From Scleromitrula shiraiana (taxonomy: Eukaryota; Ascomycota; Leotiomycetes; Helotiales; Sclerotiniaceae), in the NCBI GenBank assembly GCA_028455995.1, contig JABELC010000001.1:1476501-1540500 (forward strand): 64,000 nt of DNA. The letters are read 5' to 3'. The notes under the pieces were generated by a model. The model was given only the letters and a program-made list of their open reading frames with translations, was not told the DNA's origin and did no database searches. Position numbers and translations under genes: made by a program. Positions within the stretch are counted from its first letter, which is position 1. Every line of letters begins with the position of its first letter. Shown piece by piece: positions 36,308 to 48,259 of the stretch.

Positions 36308-39300
36308 ATGGATTCCCACTTTGTGAATGCATTCGATAATCAGAAGTTGGATAATCGCATCTTGAGAAGTCTTACTACTATTCGTGGAAAAGTAAAAGCT
36401 GGAAAGTATTCTAGTTGGCTTCCTGTTCTTAAACATAAAGTTCTCTCTTCAGTTTCTCAATCAAAACATCTAAAATCGATAATGTCATCCAATACCGATA
36501 CAAGCCATTCCTCCCTCTTGGATAAGATCGCTCACATTCTCGATTCATTTCAACAACATAAAGCTTCCAATTCAACCTTAACCGAAACAAGCACCAAAGA
36601 TAACATCCTAGCCGATCTCAAAGCTCTCAATGTCGAAGACGCCGACACACTCCTCCACCTCTTCAGTTCCGAAATCAAAGGTATTCAAAATGACGATTCA
36701 CTCCTCCTCGAGAAAACCGTCCAACTCCTCTCCTCCCAACCCCTCACCTCCTCTATCGGCAAATCCCTCACCGCCTCCTTCGTCAACACCCTCTGGAACG
36801 CGCTCCCGCATCCGCCTCTTCGCTCTCTCGGCTCCCAATATAGATATCGAGAAGCAGATGGTTCGAACAATAATATCCACGCTCCGGAGCTGGGGAAGGC
36901 GGGCAGTCCGTATGCGAAGAGTGTGCAGGCGATGACGATGCAGAGGAGGGAGTTGCCGGATCCGGGGGAGCTGTTTGATACACTGATGAGGAGGGGGGAG
37001 GGCGTATTTGAGGAACATCCGTGTGGCATTAGTAGTGTGTTGTTTTATTTGGCGACGATTATTATTCATGATCTTTTTCTTACTGTGGGTGATTCTTTTC
37101 TTGGTTTATGCTCTGTTGGTTTGTGGGGATATGTGGATGTTAATCATGTGTATAGGATCATAAGGAGAAGACTACTTCGAAGACGAGTAGTTATCTTGAT
37201 TTGGCACCCTTATATGGATGTAATCAGGAAGAACAAAATGAAGTTCGAACATTCGAAGATGGGAAGTTAAAACCGGATTGTTTCTCCTCGAAACGAATCT
37301 TGGGTTTTCCACCAGGAGTCGGTGTTATGCTGATTATGTTTAATCGTTTCCATAACTATGTGGTTGGGATGTTGGCTCAGTAAGTCTTACCTCCTACATG
37401 TTTGGATTCATTGCTAACTGTCATAATCACAGAATCAACGATAATAATAGATTCACAAAACCCAAGCCAGACGCGGAGAAAAGTGCTTTTCTTAAATATG
37501 ATAATGATTTATTTCAGACTGGTCGTCTCATAACTTGTGGTTTATATGTCAATATCATCTTGAAAGATTATGTCCGTACGATTCTCAATCTGAATCGTAC
37601 GGATTCGAAGTGGGATTTGGATCCTAGGGTTGAAGAGACTAAGAATCTTTTTAATAAACCTGCTGCTGAAGCGGTTGGAAATCAAGTTTCTGCCGAGTTC
37701 AATTTAAGTATGTTATATATCCTTTTCCACCCAGCAGACAGCTAGGTGGAGATGAAGATGCCTTGAAAATAACAACATAAATAGTCTACCGTTGGCACTC
37801 AGCAATATCCCAGAAAGACGAACAATGGACAAAAGAAGAATACGCCAAACTCTTCCCCGATCAAAACCCAGCCGACGTCACCCTCCCAGAACTAATGAAA
37901 GGATTACAAAAAATGGAATCCACTCTCCCCAAAGATCCCTCTCAACGTCCCTTCGCAAACCTTACACGCACCACCACAGGCACCTACTCCGACGACTCAC
38001 TCGCCTCAATCCTCTCATCCTCAATCTCCGACACGGCCTCCTCATTCGGCGCTAACCGCGTCCCCTCCATCCTGCGCTCCGTCGAAATCCTCTCGATGCT
38101 GCAATCCCGCTCCTGGAACATGGCAACCCTTAACGAGTTTCGCCAATTCGTTGGTCTAACTCCGCACCGTACGTTTACAGACATCAATCCGGATCCGATG
38201 ATCTCAGCCAAATTGAGAGAATTCTATGGCACGCCTGATCGGGTGGAGTTGTATCCGGGGATTGTGGTGGAGAAGACGAAGAGTCCGATGGTGCCCGGGA
38301 GTGGTCTTTGCGTGGGGTATTCGATCAGTTATGCTATATTGAGTGATGCGGTTGGCTTGGTTAGGGGGGATCGGTTTTATACTGAGGATTATACACCGGG
38401 AAATTTGACTAATTGGGGGTTAGTTTTTTGTTTTTGCTTTTCCTCCTTTTTCTGTTGTTTTTTTCTTGTTTTTATTGATTCATTCGTCCATTCATTTATT
38501 ATGTATATACCTAGGTACGCATCAAGCTAACATAATGCAGATTCAACGAAATCCAATACGACACAGACATAGACGATGGCTGTGTACTCTACAAACTCAT
38601 ACTCCGAGCCTTCCCAAATCATTTCCAAGGAAATTCCATCTACGCTCACTACCCATTCGTAACACCACAGGAAAACCTCAAGATCCAGAAAAGTTTGGGA
38701 AGAGATAATTTGTATAGTTGGGAGGTTCCGAAGAGGAAGCCGGAGATTAGCGTGGTTTCTGATTGGGCACAGTGTAAGGCTATTTTGGAGGATCATGAGA
38801 ATTGGAAGGTTAGTTGATTCTTTGAATTTGGATATCTGGGTTGTGTTTGGTGTTTAGAAGGGATGAATATGCTGATTAGAGGGGCTCTGGCTAGGTTACT
38901 TGGGGTGAAGCGATTTCTTTCCTAACTACGCAAAACTCAACTCAAAAATTATCCATCCATCCATCCCAATCACCAACACTTAACCCCTCACCCGCCTCAC
39001 CGTTCTGTCTCGCAGGCGACGCAAAAATAAACGCATCCTCCAGATCCCTCATAACTTCCTGTTTCTACCCCAATTCCAATCCCATTCCAAGTTCCACATC
39101 AACCCCAGCCTCAATATCCAACTGGAAACCCCCAATAACAAATTTCTACACCGCAAATACAACACACCTGCTCAACAAATACAAACGCAAGATCTCCAGT
39201 AATTCGAATACCGGAAAAGAAACGGAAACAGGAAAAGGGGCTACGTATAAAATAGATATCGTACAAGATCTTTCAAATCGAATTTTCACTCGGTTTGCGG

Positions 39301-40705
39301 CGGGGATTTTTGGGATTCCTCTTCTCCAAGATGGGAATACAGATGGGAATAAAGATGGGGATGGTGGAGATGGAAATGGGGATGGGGGTATGAATGGTGA
39401 GGCATATACAGAAGAAGAGTTATACAATGTATTAAGTATATGTTTCATATGTATATTTGCAAACACAGATGTAGTTCGAAGTTTCCAAGTTCGTCAGGAA
39501 GCCAAAGCTGCAGCGGAGAAGCTGGGAAAGATTATTTTGAGGAGAGCCAGGGGGGTGAATATGGGGTTGGGGATTGGAGAGGAGATTAAAGTGGGGGTAG
39601 AAGAGGTGGTGGGAGGATTGAAAGGGTTATTGGGGGGCTTGGGGAGTCATATCCATGGTCATGAAGATGGGGAGGGGAATGGGAAGATGAATGGAAATGG
39701 AAATGGAATTGCTAACATTAAGGGTGATATATCACACATCCAAAACTACGGAACGCAAATGATCAAGCGATTTTTAGATGGAGGAAAGAAATTAAATTGG
39801 GATGTTGAGCGGGTGGTTTGGGAACAAATGTTTGTTTTTACCCTTTTTCCTTTTGCCTTCTTATTTCCCCCAAGTCCCTTTTCCTTTTCTTTCCCCCGTT
39901 TTGTATCATCATCCATCAATACTAAAACAACCCCCAACAATCTAACAATCAATAACATAATCAACACAACTAACATGCCACCAAAACAGTCTCCCAACAA
40001 CCGCCTCAATGACAGCAAACCAATCTCAAATCCTAAGTCAGGTACTAGACTATTATCTTGATCCCGAGAAGGGCGCGAAATATCTACCTAGATTGTACGA
40101 GTTGGCTCATTTGGGTACTGAGGCTGCGGATGAGGAAATGGTGAAATTGTATATTTTCCTTCTTTCTTTTTTTCTCCCAATCTTTTTTAAAAAAATACAT
40201 CATAACTATAGATTCTAATACATTGGAATAAAAATACAGTTTCCTAGAAGCAGCACGCATAAACGGCACCGTAGCAACCTACCGCACTTATTCTCCCTCC
40301 TCCACCTCCTCCTCCTCCACCTCCTCCTCCTCCACCACCACATCACCATCCCTTACCCCCCTACCCCCCAGATCAACCGTGCTCCTCGCCCTCCCCCTCG
40401 CCCACCTCTCCCCACTCACCTTCCCCAATCCTCTCGAAATCGACATCCACCGCCCACTCAGCGATTATCTGACATTCGGCACGGGTGTGCATTCTTGTAT
40501 TGGGAGAACCATGGCGATGGAGGGGATGGTGGAGGTTTTTAAGATGGTGGTTGGATTGAGGGGGTTGCGGAGGTATGATGGCGGTGCGTGTGATGGTGGG
40601 GGCATGAAAACGGTGCATGTGGGTGGGATGAGGGGGTATTTGGATGGGGAGGGGAAGGATATAGGGGCGTTTCCGTGGGGGTTGGGGGTTGTCTGGGATG
40701 AGTGA
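36308..40705 (+). CDS. Ppo-type fatty acid dioxygenase/cytochrome P450 fusion (linoleate diol synthase family)
   Basis: Eight exons (36308-37084, 37156-37379, 37433-37707, 37785-38418, 38541-38808, 38895-39829, 39990-40148, 40240-40705) code 1245 aa with consistent phases. The N-terminal haem peroxidase/dioxygenase domain shows I-H-D-L-F-L-T (distal His254), S-S-Y-L-D-L-A-P-L-Y-G and Y-R-W-H-S with the presumed catalytic Tyr427 and proximal haem ligand His430. The C-terminal P450 domain has A-N-Q-S-Q (Asn1048, Gln1051), the family's hydroperoxide isomerase motif, and F-G-T-G-V-H-S-C-I-G-R with the thiolate Cys1177. Such enzymes oxygenate linoleic or oleic acid to hydroperoxides and isomerise them to diols (psi factors), which control sporulation and host signalling. 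All key residues are present. It is longer than the usual 1080-1150 aa because of Gly/Asn/Asp-rich and Ser/Thr-rich inserts in the P450 half. Introns were placed by eye. Confidence 0.88.
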
Positions 40706-41689
40706 GTAGGTGGTTTGTGAGGGATGGGATGGGATGGGATGGGATGGGATAGGATGGATAAATATAACCATATTTGAGAATCTACCATTTTTCATCATTA
40801 AATTTAACACCTATATATTTTCTTGTTTGTAATTTTGACTTTATATTTATTCTTATGTGTATATTTATCTATCCATCTCATAGATCAAATAAAATAACTA
40901 GATTCTATCCCCCATAACTTCCTCCATCTTCACCTTCACCTTCACCTTCACCCCATCTCTTTTATACAAAAACCCAAATACATCCCTCAACCCATCAAAT
41001 TAAATCAAATCAAACTCCATACATACAACCTACTATTCTAGTGGTAAAATAGATGATTGTAATAAACACATCTGTTAAGATCTTCAGAAAAGATATATGT
41101 AATGAATGAGGGAATGAATAAAGAAATGATGAGTGAAGAAAGTTCCTCCCAGTGAGATCTGATCTAAAATGAGATATAAAATAAGACTCGCAAAACTGGG
41201 AGTTGTGATTTTTTTTTATCTTTTTTAATTGGTATTTGGGGAGGGTTGAAATAATGATGGTTTTGATAGATTGGATTGAATTGGGTTGGATTGGAGAGAA
41301 AGAGGAGGAAGAAATAGGTTAGGTATTTTGTTTTATTAGAAGATAAACATAAACTAATCATTCGTTAAAAGAGTATATATCCATTAAGATTAATAATGAA
41401 GTTATTATATACGAGTATGTATGAATCAAAGATAAATAATATTTATTTGTATTAAAAAGAAAATAGGCCGCGACTCCCGCCAATAGCGGATAAAATAGAA
41501 GTATATAAAATATGAAAACAAAATAATTGACGTCTAGTTGAATTCATAACCTTTAATTTATTCTATCTTCTAGTTCCATTAATTTTTTCTAAATCCTCCT
41601 TATGCTGTTTGCTCTTTTTATTTATGAGCTATTATACTATATCATACTAAATCAAACCAAACGAAACTAAGCTATGCATTGTAAGAGAA
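40706..41689. other. intergenic region with pentanucleotide repeat
   Basis: Begins with a (GGGAT)n run at 40721-40750 just after the Ppo stop codon. Short CTTCACCTTCAC repeats lie near 40928-40950. The rest is AT-rich with no supported gene. The missing 3' part of the MFS gene on the minus strand should have been here and is not. Confidence 0.5.
40721..40750. repeat. (GGGAT)n pentanucleotide microsatellite
   Basis: Six perfect GGGAT units, 15 bases after the Ppo-type stop codon, so probably within its 3' untranslated region. Confidence 0.9.
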
Positions 41690-42242
41690 GCCTGAGAGAC
41701 ATACCTTCGCAAATACCGATAAGAAACATCATCAGAAAGAGCAAGACACTTCCAGCCATCATAAGATATCTCGGACCATACGCACCAAACAAAGATCCTA
41801 CGTATATACCACCGAAATACGCAAGGAACAAATACAGCGAAAAGATCCAACCGATCTGCGATTCCGAGTAAGAAGATAACTGGTGCACAGAAATATACGC
41901 TTGAAAAGATCCCAAGGCGTTCCCGATTCCAAAACTAAAGAATATGCCACACCATGCCCCCCAAACAACAAGCCATGCTCGTAGACCTCCTTCGGGATAT
42001 GTGTCATTCAGAGCAACTGGTTCAGTTAACTGGTGAGTGATGGGAATAAATGCAAATGGGGTCGCGATGATTTCTCTTTCCAGCTCTGCAGCTTCAATAT
42101 CCGGGAATGTGATGACGTTTTTCTCATCAGGCCCGATAATGGAGGTGGCTGCGGAAGATATATCAACTACAGTGACCTGGACTTCTGGAGATTGTTTGGC
42201 CTTTGGGTCATTGTCGAAAGTAGTTTCTTGTTTTTCGTCCAT
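41690..42242 (-). pseudogene. truncated MFS monocarboxylate-type transporter
   Basis: Start M-D-E-K-Q at 42242. A soluble N-terminus is followed by Y-P-E-G-G-L-R-A-W-L-V-V-W-G-A-W, the hallmark start of fungal monocarboxylate-like MFS permeases, then S-F-Q-A-Y-I-S-V-H-Q-L-S-S-Y-S-E-S-Q-I-G-W and G-A-Y-G-P-R-Y-L. About three of twelve membrane segments are present. A donor-like GTATGT lies at 41704, after F-L-I-G-I-C-E, but no later exon with transporter character was found in the 1 kb downstream; the frame simply runs into AT-rich sequence. The gene looks cut off after its first exon. A living short protein is possible but unlikely. Confidence 0.7.
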
Positions 42243-44280
42243 GTCAAGCAATTTGATTGTTGTGTGATATGAGCAATAGTTTATGGAATGACTTTTTTGC
42301 TGCGAAATATGAATGTCCTGATCCAAAATCAACTGTTCTTGGAGAAGTGAATTGATGATAGAATGTAGGGCTGATTATGGGATGTATGACTGATAATGAA
42401 AAATGTGTACAAGACTTGCTCTTGAATACAAGACGAGAAAGCAATACAACATGATGATTTTCGAATAGACAATTGAAGAAGAGGAGGAGGTGATTATATA
42501 CCGCTTACCCCGTATTCTCCTATGCCCTACACGCCTCCCATCGGGTTAAAAGGATTAGGTTCTGAATGTCTACCAAATAGCAAAATTTTCATCTTCATTG
42601 TATACATCCGACTTTTCCCATTCTGGAAGAGCACCGGGCAAGGCGACTTGCAGTGAATAGTAGATCGTTCGTATTGAGCCGACCATATCCATATGTTGGA
42701 GTATTGATTGTCAGGGTAGTGGGACCTTCGAGTACACAAGTGTAAATCCGATGTAACGGTATCTTGACAAATGCTTTCCTGTTGCCACCTGTTCTAGAAT
42801 CTTTGGGCTTCAATTTTCATGTTTCAGTACTGTCAGATGATTACCAGTGGAGACTGATCCGTGATATTTGTGGCTCTTCACCGAAATCGCACGTCTTCAC
42901 ATGTGGTCCTGGTGGTATTTTACACCTTCAGGTTCTGATATAAAAATTTGATTCTATCAAATAATGAAGGTCCAGGTGTTGCTTGTGGATCAAAGATTGA
43001 TAGAAAGAACGGAGGTTGCGTTGGTTGTGTTGGTCGAGTCCACGATGGTATCCAGAAAAAGCGAAGAAGTGTTACATAATGGAGAAATTATATAAGAATT
43101 GGATATCCTTAACGAAGCTAATAAGGAGCTAGTCGCACTAGCATAATAATATTCAGTTAAAGTTCCTCCACTCCATAAATATCAACTTCCCCAGCGGCTA
43201 GATTTCCGGCTCTTGGGGCATCTTCTATAGAAAATTATTGGTTGAAAATTCTACCAAATTTGCAAAGCAAACTCCGAAAAACCCTGACAATCTTACTTTC
43301 ATCAGACCGCTGATCTTGAAAATCATGTACTATGAACTGTATGTATATAGAAAACCATAGAATACTCAGTACATATCTGCCTTTGAATCAACAGTGAATG
43401 TTGAATGTCGAACGTTGAACGTTAAACGTTGAAGGCATATGTAGATAGGGTATCTGGTTACACAGGAAAGATCTCCAAATTCGATCTAGATTAATATTGT
43501 GTGGAGGTACCTGCAGATTCGGTAGAATCGGACAAGTAAGAACGGGTTACTATTCAAAAACTGGTTATGATCATCGGTCTTGTGCCCTAGTACCGATTTG
43601 GGTATGTGCATTAGTGCCCAAGTCACAATGCAGAATGGACCTCTTCCCCAGATATGGTGACGCCTATGCTTCTTCTATGCGTCGTGAAGAAGCCATATCC
43701 TGGCCTGTTTTATGTAGGTAATTTTTCATTTAACTACAAAGTTGAGGCTGCGGTATCATTGGTCATGTCAGTTCTCGAATCGAGTATTTAAGAATGTTGC
43801 CTTTTAATTCGGAAGAATTGTTTCCAATCCCATCTCAATGTTTGATTTCTCTAAACTTATTTGTTTTCTATCTTAGCAAACCTGATGCTAGCTAGTTAGT
43901 CCTAGAATATTTCGGAAGTCATCTACACTCTCCAGGGAAGCGTCAACAAATCCTCGAGTGTATGATTGTATGGCCATATGTATTAATTTTGTAACTCGGA
44001 TATCTTTAAATCTACGATTCTTTTCTACCTAATGGTCTATTTGATGTTTTAGTCTGCTGTGAGGAAACTACATTATATTACCCATTGAGATATTTTTCTC
44101 TTGTGGCATTAAATGTTCTTATTATATATACTATAGCTTCTAGAATGAGTATGGCTTTGATTTTTATTCTTTGTTTATCACAGCATAGATCACCTTGAAT
44201 ACAGGTCAAAGCTATCTACAAATTCGGCAATGTTTATTGTTCTCACAAAGGGGTTGAAAATTAAGCGATTCATTGGATTT
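42243..44280. other. long intergenic region
   Basis: About 2 kb without a supported gene. A small cluster of related GTTGAA(C/T)GTT words lies near 43395-43435. Short open frames (for example 43497-43721 on plus and 42527-42813 on minus) have no recognisable character. Confidence 0.45.
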
Positions 44281-44513
44281 TCAAAATTCGATCTTATCAA
44301 GGTTTCGAATGAATTCATGGCCTGTAAGGAAAATCAAATATTGGAATTTTAGCTTTAAAGTATTGCTATAAAATACATACCAAGTCTAAGCTTCTTCTTC
44401 TCGTCCACAATTATCTTGGCCCTTTGGCGGCGGAAATCGTCAAGTTCTCTTGATATGCTAAGGTTTCTCATGCTTACGACACTATTTAGGACCCATCCAA
44501 TTTGAAATTGAAC
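44281..44513 (-). pseudogene. spliced 3' fragment of an unknown minus-strand gene
   Basis: On the minus strand an exon 44513-44381 reads V-Q-F-Q-I-G-W-V-L-N ... R-E-L-D-D-F-R-R-Q-R-A-K and is followed by a textbook intron (GTATGT ... TTACAG, 44380-44322). The last exon 44321-44281 continues the frame to G-H-E-F-I-R-N-L-D-K-I-E-F and a stop. Upstream a TTCCAG acceptor precedes the exon and a GTAAGT donor lies about 80 bp further, but no frame continues there. I do not recognise the family. It may be the end of a decayed gene or a small protein starting at the internal Met (44471). Confidence 0.35.
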
Positions 44514-44589
44514 CTGGAAGGTGTTTTACTTTATACTGACCCTGTATAGCAATTAATGCAATGACCTAAGACACTTTCTGCTTCACACT

Positions 44590-46463
44590 TACTGCTCGCC
44601 TCGCCAGCGAGATCGTTGAGACAATTCGAGCTCACGAACAAGTCGAACTATTCGCAAGCCGTCCTCACCTTCACCCCTTTGTAGCATTTTACACTATAAA
44701 ACTTCGCATGCTTCAAACCGAGCTCTACGACATCGTCCGACATATGCCTGAAGGATGTGTTCTCCACGCCCATCATGCTGCTCTAGTTCCTCTCGATTAC
44801 CTCATAAATGGAGCTCTCTTAACCCCTGGTATGCACATGTGTACTACCGCGCCTCTTCTCACCCTCGAGGACCGAAAAAATTTAAATATAGGCTTCAAAT
44901 TCATTTATGATAATTCGCAGCCTCGCTGGAAGAATTCCAATAAGTCCATGTGGGAGCCAGACTACATTCCGGAGTCTCTCGTCTCTCTTACTGTAGCTGC
45001 ATCTGGTTTTCCAGGTACAAGAAAAAGGGATTTTATGGATTTTTTGAATAGTCGCTTGGCTATTTAGCAGCATGAATCTCTCGGCCGTAACATGAGTACA
45101 AATGCGATATGGGACAAATTCCAAGTTGGGATGAGAACGGTTAATACCATGATCCATAATGAGCCTGTTTTTCGGAAGTTCTTGAATGCTTTGTGGGAGG
45201 GATTTGTGGATGACAAAATCGCGTATGTGGAGCGTAGAATGATCTTCCGTATTGGGTTTCAATTAGAAGGAAGTGATGAAACCAGTGGCGAGGAGGCGAT
45301 GGCCGGTGTAGTATGGGAGGAGATGTCGAAGTTTATAAAAAGAGGAAGTGTGGGCGGGGATAGCGGTTGGTGGGGTTTAAGAGTCATTTGGACCGGGCTA
45401 AGGTTGTGGAAAGATGAAATGATTAAAGAAGGGTTGCTACCCTGACGTTTTGCCTTTATTTTTCTTCTCTTCTCATATTCAATATATCGATATATAACTT
45501 GATCACTAAGAAGTAAAAATTTAGATATGGAAATGTGCATAGGTGTTAAAGAGCTCTACCCATCGCTGATATCCGGTTATGATCTCGTGGGCCAAGAAGG
45601 TCTAGGACGAACACTCAAGGACCTCGTGCCCCTTCTTCTTTGGTTCCGTGCAGAATGCCACCGTAGAAGAGTCAACATTCCTCTATTCCTGCACGCTGGC
45701 AAATGTATCAGTACGGGTGATACCACCGATGAGAATCTCTCATTCGTCTCCATTTCCCCCTCACGCTCATTGACTCAATCTAATTCCAAACCTCATAGTG
45801 ACGCGATTATCCTCGGTGCCCGCCGTCTAGGCCACAGTTATGCACTTCCTAAACACCCAGTTCCCCAAGAGATGTGTAAAGAACGGAAAATCATGATCGA
45901 GTCTTGTCCAGTCTCGAACGAAGTTTTGAGACTGACCGATTCGATCAGTGGGCATACGTTACCCATGCTGTTGGCTAATGGAATAGGGGCTTTGTTTCTC
46001 TCCTCTCTTTCTTTTTGTCACACAATGTTGAGACCATAGAAAGGATATATTGATTAAACGATCTAACATAAGGAGCGAAGCTCACTATATATACTGTGTG
46101 ACTACGCACTAGTAGTGCTCCGCATAATTAGTACGATTATGTTGATCAGATGATATTTATCATGCGATCCTACTTTCTGTGACACTTTTATATAAATTTT
46201 TGACTCAATTATAGTTGGGCTTGCTAATTAATGATTGAATAGGGACACAAAATAGTATAATATGGTCAAACTTCGAGGACGAAACCGAGGAGGAGTGGCG
46301 ATTAGGAATTGAGATGCGTGAGAGGGGGGAAGGAATAAAAGGAGAGAGAATGCGAGAGTGGAAAGCCCAATGGGAGGAATTCTATCTATGGATCGTCCAA
46401 GAGTATGCAGAGGAATGGGGGTTTTCGGTAAACTATGGGGATGATAAGTTGAAACGCGCGTAG
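44590..46463 (+). pseudogene. ADGF/CECR1-type adenosine deaminase, broken
   Basis: Clear homology to the secreted adenosine deaminase-related growth factor family. H-A-H-H-A-A-L (metal ligands) lies near 44770, S-G-Y-D-L-V-G-Q-E-G and P-L-F-L-H-A-G-K near 45570-45700, then R-R-L-G-H-S-Y-A-L, E-S-C-P-V-S-N-E-V-L-R-L-T and a C-terminus N-S-I-I-W-S-N-F-E-D-E ending at 46463. Lesions: an in-frame TAG at 45065-45067; no usable in-phase donor near 45437 for the intron that must join K-E to D-M-E-M-C at 45524; Lys for the catalytic Glu of H-A-G-E; and loss of the S-N-D-D-P metal/catalytic block between 45990 and 46230, replaced by AT-rich DNA. The N-terminus is also incomplete. The intact enzyme would deaminate adenosine to inosine. 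Confidence 0.85.
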
Positions 46464-46597
46464 AGACTCGTCATTAGATTAAATTGATGGAAAAGAGATA
46501 AGACTTGTTTGTAACACTATACGGTGGCTTCGAATGGTAGATTCAAACGTGAGAACTTTTGTCTATGATCCAAAATTATCAGAATGATAACCCTGTA

Positions 46598-48259
46598 TCA
46601 TTCATCTCGCTCTCGTGTCGCAACTTTTGGTGGTAGTGTACTTGATACTTCTCGATCCTTGATGAACAGAGAAGTAATCAGGGCCAGCACAGCCATTCCC
46701 ATCAAGACTAAGAAAACGACACTCAAAGAACTCATATATGCCTGCAAGACCTCATCCCGTAATGCCTCCTCAAGTTTTTCGATCGCACCAAAATTATCCA
46801 ATAATTCATTAATTTGCTCTGCCGCGTTCTCAATATCGCCCAACCTCTCCCAAAGTAACTTGGTCAAGACATTTTGGAATGTAAGTCCTGCAATTGAAAT
46901 TCCCAGCACAGTACCCGTACTTCGAAACGCAAATAAAGCTGATGTGATCACCGCTTGGTCTTTATGTTCGACTGATGTGAGAAGTGCCAGAATAGTCGTG
47001 GTAAGTGTGATTCCATACCCAATATTAATGACACAAAACCATACGTAGGGTGGCCAGGCGGGTGTACTAAGTGTAAAATTACAGATGAATATAGCTCCAA
47101 TTAGATATATGATCTGAGAGGAGATACCAAGTTTATAAAAGCGGCCTGTAGCCTTCACGATTATACCGGAAGCCATTGATGCTAATGCTACACCAAAGGA
47201 AGCAGGAATAAGACGAAGACCAACTTGAGCGGAGTTGTAACCTTGAACCTCGAGAAAAATAGGAAGGTAAAAAAGCATAGCGAATCGAGATGTGGAGGAG
47301 AAAAAATTTGTTAAACAACCGCTAGCAACTGATCGATCCCAAAGAAGTGTGAGTGGTATGATTGGTTCTTGAGCGTATTTGAGTTCGACAATTAAGAATA
47401 TAATGATGAAAACCAGGGACAATGGTAAACAGGTCATTACGAGGGGGCTATTCCACTCCAAATTATTCCCCGAACTCATACCCAATAAAAGCATCACCAA
47501 CGTAGCAAAAAGACTAATCGATCCTAGAAAATCAATTCGTGCCAATTTAGATTTCCCTTTCCCATGTCCACTATCCACAACCGGGATATGAATCGTAAAC
47601 CAAGTCCACACAATCGCTATAATCGTGATGGGAATTTGCACAAGAAACGTTGCTCTCCAATCCAAGATATCACTAATCCAGCCCCCAAAAACTGCACCAA
47701 TACCCGACCCAACACCTTGGACCATGTTTCCAGCACCTTGCCATATTCCTCTACTTCTCAATGGCACCACATCTGACAAAATGAACGTCACTACAGCCAT
47801 AAGGCCACCTCCACCCAAGCCAGCCAAAACTCTTCCGGCAATCAAAGTCCACTCAGACTGAGCCATGGCACACATCAAATTGCCAAGTGCAAAAACAATA
47901 TTAGCGAGAATGAGACCACTTCGTCGTCCATAGATATCCGTGAGTTTACCAGATAATGGTTGAATTGCAGCATTGGCTATAAAGTAGGCGGATGCGAGCC
48001 AGGGGAGATGAGAAAGAGAACCAAAGGAGGAGGCAATGGGTGATGAGAGTGTTGCTAGCATTGCTGAATCAATTGCAGCAACGAAGGCGGATAAGAAGGG
48101 TCCCACCATTATGATGGAAATCTCAAATGTGGATGGTTCGTCATCTACGATGACGGACTTTTGTGTATCGCCATTTTGGTGAGTGCAGTTCTCAATTTCA
48201 GACTCGCATCTAGGCGGATTGAGCAAAGGGGTACGCTCGGTTGGGTGTTGAACTGCCAT
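46598..48259 (-). CDS. 14-TM MFS transporter, vacuolar amino acid/DHA2 type
   Basis: Intact single-exon gene of 553 aa with 14 predicted membrane segments. The N-terminus has E-R-T-P-L-L, a dileucine sorting motif seen in vacuolar basic amino acid transporters. The family motifs follow: D-S-A-M-L-A-T-L in segment 1, G-K-L-T-D-I-Y-G-R-R (motif A), and the antiporter motif C-like G-A-G-N-M-V-Q-G-V-G-S-G-I-G-A-V-F-G-G-W-I. The C-terminus is a short charged tail. By family it exchanges protons for basic amino acids at the vacuole membrane or exports drugs; the sequence alone does not decide. It converges with the ADGF pseudogene, 134 bp from that gene's stop. Confidence 0.88.
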   Translation of the reverse strand: MAVQHPTERTPLLNPPRCESEIENCTHQNGDTQKSVIVDDEPSTFEISIIMVGPFLSAFVAAIDSAMLATLSSPIASSFGSLSHLPWLASAYFIANAAIQPLSGKLTDIYGRRSGLILANIVFALGNLMCAMAQSEWTLIAGRVLAGLGGGGLMAVVTFILSDVVPLRSRGIWQGAGNMVQGVGSGIGAVFGGWISDILDWRATFLVQIPITIIAIVWTWFTIHIPVVDSGHGKGKSKLARIDFLGSISLFATLVMLLLGMSSGNNLEWNSPLVMTCLPLSLVFIIIFLIVELKYAQEPIIPLTLLWDRSVASGCLTNFFSSTSRFAMLFYLPIFLEVQGYNSAQVGLRLIPASFGVALASMASGIIVKATGRFYKLGISSQIIYLIGAIFICNFTLSTPAWPPYVWFCVINIGYGITLTTTILALLTSVEHKDQAVITSALFAFRSTGTVLGISIAGLTFQNVLTKLLWERLGDIENAAEQINELLDNFGAIEKLEEALRDEVLQAYMSSLSVVFLVLMGMAVLALITSLFIKDREVSSTLPPKVATRERDE

